Below are positions 46,051 through 56,577 of a stretch of DNA of 64,000 nt, piece by piece. The DNA comes from Casuarius casuarius (Eukaryota > Chordata > Aves > Casuariiformes > Casuariidae). A program made the translations under genes and the position numbers. Under the pieces are notes generated by a model, which was not told the DNA's origin, did not search any database, and was given only the letters and a program-made list of their open reading frames with translations. The stretch lies in contig PTFA01000340.1 in NCBI GenBank assembly GCA_003342895.1, positions 820,665 through 884,664 of the forward strand. The letters run 5' to 3'. Positions within the stretch are counted from its first letter, which is position 1, and each line of letters begins with the position of its first letter.

Positions 46051-49000
46051 TATCTCCTTGGGCCCTGGGATGTGGCCACAGCAGAGACCATGAAGGAGCT
46101 GAACTGCTGATCTCTGACCCCACAGTCCCCAAAGAAAGGAGTTAGACACTCTTCTTAACCATTGCCTGTGTCTCAGGAGTGTGGCGGGAAACTACCCGCA
46201 CATGGCCAGCAGCTTCCTCACCACCATTCGAAACTGCAGGATCCTACTCATTTGGTTACAAGTGAACTGTCACGTCAGCATGGGGCAGAAGCTGCCATCT
46301 GCCTGCAGCACCTGCACTGTGCAGAAGGGAATAATATATAGCCAGTCATGAGTCAACATTTATCCCTCTGAAAGAGCTCGCTCCAGAAACACACCTTCCT
46401 AGAAAAACAGAAATTTGTCTTTCCGGAAGGAAAGGCGGCTGCACCATAGGGGTGACCCCAGATCTTCTCCTGCTACTTTTTAGGCAAGAAGTACAAGGTC
46501 TGTGCAGTTTCCTCTTCCTTTGAAATATCCACTCTGATGGATGAAATCTGTCAGGAATTCAGGCTTTCACAAACTTCTCAAATACCTGCATTGATTGCGG
46601 AGCTCCAAAAAGCCAGGGCTGGTTAGTCCCTGCAGGATGCAGCACATGGGTCAGTCCAGAGAAGCTTGGAGTCAATGGTGTCCAAATGACATCATCATTT
46701 TTCCCCCTTAGACAGGATCACTCCTCTAATTCCTGCTGGAGCTCTAGCTCAGGATAACTACCAAAGTGTTTACAAGAGATGTTGCTGCCCAAAACCTGCC
46801 CTGCAAGTTGAATCAGGGATGATATTTACAGTAAACTGTGTTTTCCATCTCTCACATTGTCCTGGTTGTTTTGACTTAAAGCTTCATTGAAGGCTGATGT
46901 AAATTCTTGATAAACTCCTTTCCAATATGTTTTCCACAGAAGGCTCACAAGGATGTTGAACCTAGGTGGATCCAAAGCAAGAAAACGTGACAGATAAGGC
47001 CCCTTCCTGTAAGGAACAGGCTGCACTAGGCAGTGAAACACACCCAGTGATTTTGTCTTTATGCAGCAAAGAGTCAAACGTACAACAGACCCTGGTCCTG
47101 CTCATCCCACATCCATTAGCAGGGACACTGGGTCCAGGGCTACCAACCCCAGTTGCTAACAGATTTAAACAAGACCCAGTAGAGACACAAGACATTTATA
47201 TCCCAGGAACTAAGGCTAGGAGGACTCCTGGGCTTTGTGGCTTCGAAGGCTTTGCCAGCCAGACTTGTAGTACCCCCCACCCAGGGGTGCATGAGGGTGA
47301 GTCAGAGCCCAGAAGGCCTGAGTTATGCTCCCACTGTCCTTCATCCTCCCTCCTTGGCAGCACTTCCTCGGCACCCACTGTTATGACATCTGTGTCCGTG
47401 ATAGTGTAGCCTCAGGAGAAGATCATGCTTCCAGCCCAGATGTTTTTTCTCTGTTCATTACTGAAGTTGGGGCTGCTGTTCCAAGAGGAAACTGCCCAGT
47501 GCTGGAGAAGGAGCCTGGCCTGTGGAGAAGCTTTCCTTCTCTTTTTTTAACTAGAAACACAGGATTTGCACAATTTGTCTCCCCTCGTCCCATATTTTGT
47601 TCACTTGCAGAGATACTGTATTTTCTGCCAGGAAACCAGGCTTTCAGAAATTTCCTGACTTGATGCAATGATTGGGGACTTTGGAAACAAAATGTTGGGA
47701 TGTGCTGCGAGAATCTTTTGGGCTGGAGATGAGGCTGCTCAGCTGCTTTGAACCAGCATGTGGGTTGGGTCAGACAAAGGAGAGACAAAAACCTTTCTCC
47801 CTCACCATATGATATGCATTTTATGTAAGTGAGACTACTTTCGCAATAAAAAGAACCAGAACTCCACAACCACCACCCCAGGCCCTCTCAGGAGTTCAGG
47901 CTGAGACTGGCTCACTGAGCTTCCCTTTCTATGTGAGGAATTATTCCAGGGCAGCTGCCATTAGACTCCTTCCCCCATAAACAGCAGTTTGTGGACCTTC
48001 TCACATGCTGCCCAGCATCTCTGTGCTGTCAGGAGGTATTTGGGTAGAAAAGGAAAGCATTCCCTTGCAGGCATTCCTTGATCCCTGCAGAACAAGTACA
48101 TTATATTGGGACAGTGTGAGCTTCCAGGTCTTGCTTACATTTGTTAGCCCTAATCCTATGATGTCCTGTGTACACCACATGGATAGGGCAATTGGAGCAA
48201 TGGTAAGCAGGCTCCGTGTCAGCACAGCCTATGCATTGAAAAAGTTCTTGGGAACACCCTTTTCTTCTCTGGCAGATTCGGTCCAGATTATTGACGGCAG
48301 CTCACAGCAATTCAAAATATTTTGGCACTTCTCTATGTGTTTTGCCACATGGAGCTTTTCCAAAAGACCAGAAACAATCTCAAAACACAGCATGGATGGA
48401 AAATCAGGGGTTCAGTGATGCCCAGACAGGTGGAGATGGCTACAGAAGCTTTCTGTGGACCTTCCATATTTGCTAACCTACAGGCAGGAGAGACAGGCAG
48501 AGCAATCCTTGCAATTTTTACAAGAAAATCACGGGACTGGCTTTGTCCTTGTTATAGTACAATAGCCAGAAGGGAAGCACTGGTGGCAGCAGAGGGCAGG
48601 AAAGCTCCCTGAATCCTTCAGGGAGAATGTGAGCAAGGGCAGAGCATGAAGTACATATGGGCCACATCTCCCTGTGAGTTGAGGCAGTGCCTGGCAGATG
48701 GAATGAACCTATTGGTTTCTGAGTGTGGACTGTGTCAGCTGAGAATCCGGGCAGCCCAGAGTGCATCTGAGCAATGCCCAGATTAATTCTTCCTCCACTT
48801 TGCAGTAGTATTCTCCATGACTGTTTTTTGTTTTTCTACCTCCTGCTTCAGTTCAGCCTGGGACACTGCAGACCTCAGCAGCAAGGGCTGAGCTCGGGGT
48901 TTCCNGCTCGTGCAACCACGCCTGAGATAGAGGAGAGCCGTGCAATTTATTGTGAGAACTTCAAAGCCCCCCCAAACTCCTGGCTTCAACAGCAGTGTTT

Positions 49001-49236
49001 TATGACAGTTAGCAATTTCACACTGTCTTCTTCCCACACCTTTGTGTTTCCAATTGCTCTGATCACACTTGTAGTGGGTAAGATGGGTCATGGTCGACAT
49101 AGCATCCTCCCAGGCTTGACACTGCACCAGAATACTAGCTGCAGCAGGTCGCATCCAGACTGAAACATCCTGGATGGCACCAGCTGTGTCTTTGATCCAG
49201 GCTGTTGCATCCCCATAGCTCGCCCTTCCCAGACTC

Positions 49237-49290
49237 ACTGAGGAGCAGCAGGATGGAGCACAGGTCCTGGAAGGGCCCAAGTATCCCGGG
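49237..49290 (-). pseudogene. Decayed signal-peptide exon of a C/D-type copy
   Basis: It aligns to the gene D signal exon with ATG changed to TTG and about 9 nt missing. The LCSILLLL core and a GTGAGTCTGGG donor remain. No V exon is seen downstream. Confidence 0.65.
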
Positions 49291-50350
49291 CTCCTGGGAT
49301 GTGGCTGCTGCAGAGACTGTGCAGGACCCCAACTGCTTGTCTTTTACCCAACAGAGTGCACCAGAAGGAGCTGATCGGGCTTGCTGCTGTTTCACCATTG
49401 CCAGCCGAGGAAGGGCAACTACCAGCTTAAGACCAGCAATGGAGGACAGTCATCTTTTGAGCGTTTCCACTGTGCTGCGAGTGAGCGGAAGTCTCTGAAG
49501 TACCACCACAGCTGAGGGAGGAGCTGCTAACTGTCCCTCTTTGTGCACAGAGCTGAACTCACAAACGTGCAAGAGGGTAAGGGTTGTCCCTGTGACTTAC
49601 ATCTCAGACAATGGGGAATTCACATGCAAGCCGTGCATCTCAGAGTAAAGTGTGGTGTCAGCCCTCATGGAGAAGAACAAGCACTTGCCTTGCTCAGTTT
49701 GGAAATACAAGTTGTACTTGATTTGCTTTATGCAGATTGTGCAATTTTACTTCTGTGAAAACTGTATATTCTGCCAGGAAACTTTTCTTCCAGAAATTCC
49801 CCAAATACTGCCAGTTCTTGGGGAGGTACAGCCAGGACTTCAAATCAAACCTGGTCTGTTAGAGTGGAAGCAACACATGTATCAGACTAGAGATGCTGGA
49901 TGCAGTGTCATACCTTTACCCTAACCAGCCCTCTCATAATTTTTAAAAATATTCAGATATTTTTATTGCACATTTGATAAACCTCTTGTGTTTTCCCTGG
50001 GATCGTCCAGCTACAAACTCATAGATATGCATTTTCCAGTGATGTTACACTCATCACAATCTAGCCAATATTGTTTGCTCTTAAGTAATATTTGGGAAGA
50101 AATAAGAAGCATAAGACTCCTAAATTCCCACCGATTCCATGGATTTTATATTAAGGCAGGTTAATTAATTCTGGATTAGACTAAGTAGCTTTGAATGCTT
50201 CAATCTCTGTTCATCACAAGCAAGGCAGAGCACCCCAGTAACACTGAGATGTGTTTGTGAGCACAGCCCAGAGTAGTGAAGCTCTCCCACTCGGTCTGAG
50301 ACAAAAACCTACCAAACACTGTTAGAATATTTACCATTGAAAAGGCTCAT

Positions 50351-50356
50351 TTTTAT
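50351..50356 (-). promoter_or_regulatory. Polyadenylation signal, alternative tail exon
   Basis: Canonical AATAAA on the minus strand, 86-91 nt past the stop of the alternative tail frame. Confidence 0.4.
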
Positions 50357-50441
50357 TACATAGAGGAGGGGTCTCACGATTCACAGCTGCCACAGTCATG
50401 ACGGGAGAGGATCTTGCCCCATACCAGCCCTGTCCACTGAG

Positions 50442-50588
50442 TTACAGCTGATATTCAAAGTTTATGGACAAATTCAGTCTGTGACATTGCTCTGAACTGT
50501 CCCTGCTCAAAACCGTATCTAGTTCTATCAGTGACTTACAGGGCTTTGTCAAAATATATTCCATAAGAGGTTCATCAAGATTTGGGAC
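50442..50588 (-). CDS. Possible alternative terminal tail exon of gene D
   Basis: The acceptor TATCAAG is followed by a phase-0 open frame of 48 codons to a stop, starting VPNLDEPLMEYILTKP. The opening V-x-N/S-x-x-E resembles the tails of C and D, and the phase-0 entry matches the donor of the 38-nt exon. An own AATAAA lies 86-91 nt past the stop. It may be a duplicated tail used alternatively, or a relic of another copy. Confidence 0.4.
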   Translation of the reverse strand, partial: VPNLDEPLMEYILTKPCKSLIELDTVLSRDSSEQCHRLNLSINFEYQL

Positions 50589-50669
50589 CTTGATAAATAT
50601 AAATAAAGAAAGCATCAAAGCACCAATGTCTTCCAGGTTTCCCTGGAGTGGAGAGTGTATCAAGTGTTA

Positions 50670-50675
50670 TTTATT
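50670..50675 (-). promoter_or_regulatory. Polyadenylation signal, gene D terminal exon 1
   Basis: Canonical AATAAA on the minus strand, about 415 nt past the gene D stop and upstream (in transcript sense) of the alternative tail exon. Confidence 0.5.
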
Positions 50676-51089
50676 ACTCCAATACAACTGTATAATACAT
50701 TGGCAGAGACAACAGCCATAAAAATTATGAGGTACAGGGTAACATGTAGCAGCATTTGATCTGGAGCCCTGTTTATATAAATACAGAATTAACCTGGCCA
50801 GTTAGGGACTCAGGAGAGGTGCTATGTTATTTCTCCGGTTAGTTTGGCCCCGTAGCCCAAACTGTTCGGTCTCATAGCCAAAAGGTTGTGCTTAGAGTAC
50901 CAGGGTGGTTTCTGACCCCATCAACAGAGCTGGCATCATCTGGGAAAGTGTCCTGCTCCCTGCCAGTTGGAGCCACCTTAACAGTGCTGTGCTTATTCCT
51001 TTGAAAAGCATCTATTTTTCCAGATGAGGAGTTCTAGCTTGGAACAACTCCCACAGCTTTGTTAGCCACGCTTGTACATTGCCTTTGAG

Positions 51090-51206
51090 CTACNGTTTGC
51101 TACATACTGGGTTTTGGCTACCTCTTCCGAAGTAGATGACATTTGCGTAAATCCTTTCCAGGTCTGTGTCTNACCATTCTTCCCAGGGCTCACTAGGACT
51201 TTGGAC
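51090..51206 (-). CDS. Gene D exon: cytoplasmic tail (terminal exon 1)
   Basis: 117 nt, phase 0, acceptor TTTACCCAG. It starts VQSPSEPWEEW, continues to LERIYANVIYFG and ends at TAG. It aligns with the start of the gene C tail. A canonical AATAAA follows at 50670-50675. One N lies in a TNA codon. Confidence 0.7.
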   Translation of the reverse strand, partial: VQSPSEPWEEWXDTDLERIYANVIYFGRGSQNPVCSKX

Positions 51207-54200
51207 CTGGGTAAACACAGATACAGAAAACACTGAAGATGAGAGTCTTTGCCTGGTGGATGCAGAGATCAGCATGTGAGTCTCATTTATGCAGCACATC
51301 CTTGGGTTGCAGCTTTGTCCTCTGACCCCAGACCAGACAGCAGGCCCAGGGCTGCTGACCCATTAACAGCAGAGTGCTGTCTGATAGAGCAACACGAGAC
51401 AGGCGATGGATCCTAGTCTCTTTCCCAGGGTATAAAACACAGAAGCAGCAGGGACACAGCGGACCTGCTGTGCTTCCGCCATCAAGCATTTTGCCCTAAC
51501 CTCTCCATAAAACCTGAAACTGGGCACTCCCGGCAGCCTGAGACTCGCAGGGCTCAGGTATGCCGCAACCATACCTGAGGTTGTGTATGCTGCTTTGAAC
51601 AGAGACAAGGACCCCTTCTTCGCATCCTGCTGCACAAAATGCTGCATCTGTTGGCTGCCTCTGGGAGCTGCACTCTAGGCCTGGCTTGTATATAAGCCTC
51701 TCCCGAGCACTGGGTCCCAAAAGGGAGCTTGACCCTCCCTAATAGAGAGTCAGCTGGAACAAAGGCCCCAACACTCTCTGGTCAGGGGCAACCAACAGAG
51801 CTTGTTAGCAGCAGCTAGACCTTGCTAGAGCTTCTTGGGAGAAGTTAAGGCCTCCTGCAGCTGTCCTTACCCAGTTCTCCTCCGCTGTCAGCAGCGGGTA
51901 CCCTCTATTTCCTTAGAGGGTTCCCAGAAACCCTCCCCCAACCTCCAACAAGGTTTCAGAAGATCTAAGCAGAGCCCAGAAACTGCTGCACAGACTGGTG
52001 CATCTGTTGGCTGCCTCTGTTAGCTGTGCTTCAGGAGAAACTCCCTGTGTGCTGCAGGGATAGTGCAAGAGGGAATGGGGGATGCTGACCCACTGCTAGG
52101 CCAGTACCCTCCCAGGATCCAGAGATCTTTTCTCATATTGCTTTTATACATACATTTACTCTGCCCCAAACAAGGATGGCCACATCTTCTCCCCTAACAG
52201 AGGAAGGCAAGAGGAGAGAGAAGGGACTAGGACCAAGACCAGGGTCAGACATGATCCTGTGTCTGGAAGAGAGCAGAAACAGGGTGCAAGGTGCAAGACT
52301 GAACCTCCTCCTACAAGGTAGCAGTTGTCCTAGTTTGATGACCTACAGAGAGTAAATTCAGACCACAAAGCAAATGCACTTCTCAAAAGGTATGAATATT
52401 TCCAGGCAATTTGTGGTATTATAACAGCTTGAGTGCCTTAGTATCTTAGTCCTCATGAAGACATTCCTATTAACTAACTCAGACTGATTCAAGTGAACAT
52501 GTACCCAGAAGCTCTCATATCTGAGTGGTTTTTCTTCTTACTTTACCTGTTGATTCATACATCTCATTAGCTGAAGAACTGCCCCTGCAAGAAATTTTGT
52601 GCTTTAATTTTTTTTTCATTGATATTTGACAGTCATAATGATGAACAAAGGTATCATTTCTGCTTAGGGAACAAGCACTGCATTGTCTTTCTGAAGACTT
52701 TTGAGTCATCTACCAATGACATAATGTGGACGTTGCTACAGGCTGCAGATTTTTGTGAGGTCTTCCTCAGAGTACAGGCAGAAAATGCTACTTATAAATA
52801 ATGATACCACTCATCCTGCCCAAGGAATCTTTAAGGATTTGGTTTGCAAACATATGATTAGTAAGATTTGGAGAATTTGTGGGTTTCCAAGCAGAAACAT
52901 ATTAAATATCCCCCACGATTTTATATGTCACCTAGTTCAAAGGTTTTAGGATGCAGATATTACTAATTTTTTCCTCTTATCTACAGGAACAATCTTTTTT
53001 TCCCCACAGAAGAGTGAGTTTGTGCTCCAGAACTCAGAGACCAGCATGTTGTATGAATCAGCTTCATGCAGTACACCCATGCTGTGTATCTGATACCTTA
53101 TACTAAATTGCAAATTCTAAATATACCCAGTGACTGTACATCGGGCCTTGGAGCTCAGTTGGACTGATGGCTTGGAGTGTCCAGGATATTTCGTGTCACT
53201 TTGTTTGTGAGGGGCAAGACATTTCTGGATCTACAGGATTACTGACCACAAAAAAGTTCAGGAGGAATCAGGACAGAAGGTGTAAAGGTGAAATATGGGA
53301 CTAGATCCACTCACCCCTGTGCCATGCATAGCAGAACAGCAGCAGAAGTAGCAAGATCAAACAGAAGCATCCGGCAATAATAACAAGGATTTTCTGTCCA
53401 GATCTCCCTCCTCTGGCATCAGTGTCTGAAATATGAAAGAAAGTATTCTCCATGAGTATTTTAAAGAGTTAATTATAACTGTTTAAATATATTTACCACA
53501 GAAGGCTCCCTCTGGTTACAACACAGGAAAGTACTGATCACTATGGAGGATCTTCTGCGTAAAGGAAACTTGTCAGTAGGAAATGGCCATCCTACGGGTG
53601 GGATGTGTAACCTCACCCTGGCTGCAGCGTGTGCCTGCGTCATGTCTGCTTGCCTCTGCCCGCACCNTGGGCTGCGTGCTTGGTGCTCTGAGTCATTACT
53701 GCAGCCCTGGGCAGGGGACATGTCACNATCACTGGCAGGGCTCAACCCCCTCAGAGAACATTGCATTTATGACATGTAGTGCAGGACAGATTAGCTCTCT
53801 TAAGGAATTCTGAAAATTCAAATAATTATTTCTTTGTGGGCAAATGTGAAGTTGGTTTTGGGCTTTTCTAATTGATTATAACTCATTCCCATGAGTTCCA
53901 GGTTTCACCGAGCTCTGGAAACTCCTTTCTAAGAGCTAGTGTCCTGCCAGTTCTCTCAGGATTACTTTGGGCCAAAATGCAAAAGTTCTTGTGTAAATTA
54001 TTTGGATTATATCACAGTCAGATGATAGAGGCAGAATTATTTCATTTATTTGACTTTTATAGCAGATCGCAACAGGGACGTAAGACAGTCACTGCTGTAA
54101 TAAAGTCTTGTGTATCTCAAGATAAGGCAATAACATTCATTAGAATTAACCAAACATAAAGTTAGAAATGTTAAAGGGCTACACAGATCAGAGAGGATGT

Positions 54201-56577
54201 TTGGATATATTGCGGAAATGCTGCAGAACGTTTACACAGCTAAACCCACGCGCTGCTTGAAACAGAGACAAAGCAATGTCCAGATTACATGGCAAAGTCA
54301 GAATAGATATTCCAGCCTTGACCATCTTACTAAAAGAATCTGATGATCCAGGTCCGACAGGTAATTAATTAATTACCTAAGAATCTCCTAGGGTTTTTTT
54401 TTTTTTTTTACTTGCAAATATCACAAGCCACAAAGTTTATATATTTTTGTAGATTTCCAGACTCAAGCTTGTCATTTGATTCATATTAAGGTCTAAGCTG
54501 TTCTGAGCCATAATTCACAACTTCGCTAGTGAAAAATAACTTCATTTAGCAATTACTGGTACTAGCAAAATCTCTCCCAGTGATTGAGAGGAAGTTCAGT
54601 ACGAGCTTCTAAAAGAGTTACTTTATCTGGCAGAAAGGTTGGAACCAGCCAGCTGCTACTGGAAAGACTCACACCTCTCAGCAGCTTCCCCACAGCTGAC
54701 CGAGCCCCTGTCTCTGCAACTTAAAGGAAAACTGAAAAGTGCTGTGATGTTGCTCGTTCACCTCCCTGGTATGTATTTGCTCAACAGAGGTCAGGCATAT
54801 CAAAGATAGTGCATGGCCAGTGCCACACTTACCAGCACGTGCCTCACTGTACACAGTTAAGGTGATGTGCCTGGTTTGGATCTGCTGTTTGAAGGTGATG
54901 CTGTAGACCCCACTGTCGCTGAGCTGTAGGTCCTGGAGCAGCAGGGATGCGTTCTCAGGGAAAAGCACAACACGACCTTGGTATGCGGCATGTAGGAAAT
55001 GTTTTGCAGAGCAGTGCTTGGGAGCCCCCTCAGCACTCAGGGAGCAGTTCAGCACCGTGCAGGTGACAATTCGCTCAGAGCGGTTACTGAACATCCAGTG
55101 AAATGGCAGTGGGAAGTGAGAGGAGCTGCTGAGTTTGTAGGAGACGGGCAGGAGCACNGACTGGCCAACAGTGCCATTGACCAAATCCTGAGGGATTTTG
55201 ATGAGAACAGCCCGGGAGAGACCTGCAATAAAAGGTAAAAAGCAGAGATCAGCAAGATCAGTTTTATGGAGTTAGCGCAGCCTCCTTCAATTTACAAATG
55301 AAGATTGTATTTACAAATGTCATTTTTTCATATAAATGAGAATAGATAATAGAAGTGGCATGCTAACAGCCAGTCCCAAATACTTACACTTTTCCCCAGT
55401 CACAGTTTGTTCTGTTATAGGACTCCTTGGGAGGTTGTTGCTCAGACAGCAAATATTTAACTGCCCAAGGCTGAGAAATATAAATCTTTCTCTGAAATGG
55501 GTGGGGGGAAATCTCCTCCCACTATTGTAGTCTGCTGTCATTTTCACTTTATGTGACTTTTTTTTCCTCCTCTCACACACACCTAGCACATGGCCCCACT
55601 TTAACATGTTTTTTTTTTGCACAGGTGAATCTTCGGCCTCTCGTTGAGCGCAGTCCTCCTCCTGGCCCACCCAGATGCATGAGTGAAAGCGATGGGGGTA
55701 ATGCTAGCCCTGAGCATGGCTGGGAAGGGAATAACTCCATGGCATGTCTCAGCGAGGGGCCAGCCCTGCTCCAGGGGAGAGCCAGAGGTCCGAGGGGGCC
55801 CTGCCTTCCCCTTGTCCTCTTGCCGAGCCCCCCTCCCCCAAGACAAAATGTACTCTGAACCCTGAAAACCAGGATGTTGGGGGGCCAAAAATTTGCAATA
55901 CACCTCTGAACAAGGGGCCCAGCTGAGCCAGCTGCAGCCTCCAGCAGCTGCTGCCACCACCAAGCCTGTCCCCATGTGTGCCACATGCACACTGAGGCAA
56001 AGCCACACAGCGCACACGGGACACAGGCTGCAAAGCCACGAGTGCAGCAGGCACCTCCCAGGTGGCACAGCCTGCCCAGGGACCTGGGCACCTCCCAGAA
56101 CACTTCCAAGGCTGGTGCCTGGAGCAGCCGTTGTGAGGTCTGTCCAGGCAAAAGCTGGAGAGAAGCCACCGCACTCCCTCAGTGACAAGGGATACCCCGG
56201 GGGGCNGAAAGGTTGGGGCCACCCTTCCTCTCCTGGCCCAGGCAGTTGAGGGGAGAGCTGGACTGGGAGCCTCCAGGGAATGGGTACGTCATGCCTCAGC
56301 GTCTGCTGCCTCGAGCTGAGCTCCAGGGTGGAAATGTGATGCCCAGTCTGAGATAAATCTCGTATGTCTGAGAGCAAAAAAATAAAAAAAGATTCTCAGA
56401 GCAAAGAAAGGAAAGTGCTTTTGCAGAGTGAACAGCAGAAAAGGTTCCTGTTGCACAGCTTGCAGCTGTCTGCTTTCAGAAGTAAGTTTAATAGTAGATA
56501 GAAAGTGCATTCTCCTTCCCAGACTTACGAAGTAGCAGGATGGAGCAGAGGGTCCAGCAGCCCTGGGTAGGGCCCAT
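51090..56577 (-). CDS. Gene D: single-IgV receptor, paralogue of gene C (234 aa, 5 exons)
   Basis: Spliced model: 56577-56529, 55222-54833, 53425-53315, 52584-52547, 51206-51090. The total is 705 nt, an open frame of 234 codons plus TAG. Exon order and phases (1, 1, 1, 0) equal gene C. The V domain is nearly identical to C over 117 residues, while signal, transmembrane and tail exons have diverged. The tail is short and has RIYANV followed by VIYFG. YANV fits a GRB2-type Y-x-N site but not the ITIM consensus, so signalling may differ from C. An N falls in a codon TNA of the tail (51171-51173 region), which could be Leu, Ser or a stop, so intactness of the tail is not certain. An alternative last exon lies at 50442-50588. 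Confidence 0.8.
52547..52584 (-). CDS. Gene D exon: small juxtamembrane cytoplasmic exon
   Basis: 38 nt between acceptor TTCTTGCAG and donor GTAAAG. It reads GAVLQLMRCMNQQ and shifts phase 1 to phase 0, as the 44-nt exon of gene C does. Confidence 0.75.
53315..53425 (-). CDS. Gene D exon: transmembrane segment
   Basis: 111 nt, phase 1-1, acceptor CATATTTCAG and donor GTGAGT. It encodes a stalk (DTDARGGRSGQK) and a hydrophobic segment ILVIIAGCFCLILLLLLLF ending CYAWHRG. There is no charged residue within the membrane. Confidence 0.87.
54833..55222 (-). CDS. Gene D exon: IgV-like domain
   Basis: 390 nt, phase 1-1, acceptor TATTGCAG and donor GTAAGT. It is the same V domain as gene C, with three visible amino-acid changes in the shared tract (HWMF for HWTF, LSDS for LRDS, YSI for YSV). 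It has different ends: LSRAVLIK replaces ENLAFIAE, and SEARAG replaces the C-terminal segment. One N base lies in the B strand. It lacks the canonical B/F cysteines, as in C. Confidence 0.9.
55610..56110. repeat. Duplicated intron block, copy 2 (intron 1 of gene D)
   Basis: The counterpart of 45369-45870, lying between the gene D V exon and signal exon. Shared landmarks include GGAATAACTCCATGGCATG and the CTGCTCCAGG segment. Confidence 0.8.
56529..56577 (-). CDS. Gene D exon: signal peptide
   Basis: 49 nt, ATG to a GTAAGT donor, phase 1. It encodes MGPTQGCWTLCSILLLR. The CWTLCS core recurs in the decayed copies at 42.9 and 46.0 kb. Confidence 0.8.

Larger units (their letters stand above)
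39896..50350. other. Decayed tandem copies between genes C and D
   Basis: Apart from the three relic signal exons and the duplicated block, the sequence has no open V-domain or transmembrane exon. Short stretches near 46.94 kb resemble the intron upstream of the gene D transmembrane exon, in line with collapsed copies. Confidence 0.5.

Noticed and set aside
55573..56377. Overlapping minus-strand open frames up to 258 codons
   Set aside because: They lie in intron 1 of gene D. The homologous block at 45.4 kb also has frames, but they do not conserve frame or protein, so they come from GC-rich composition.
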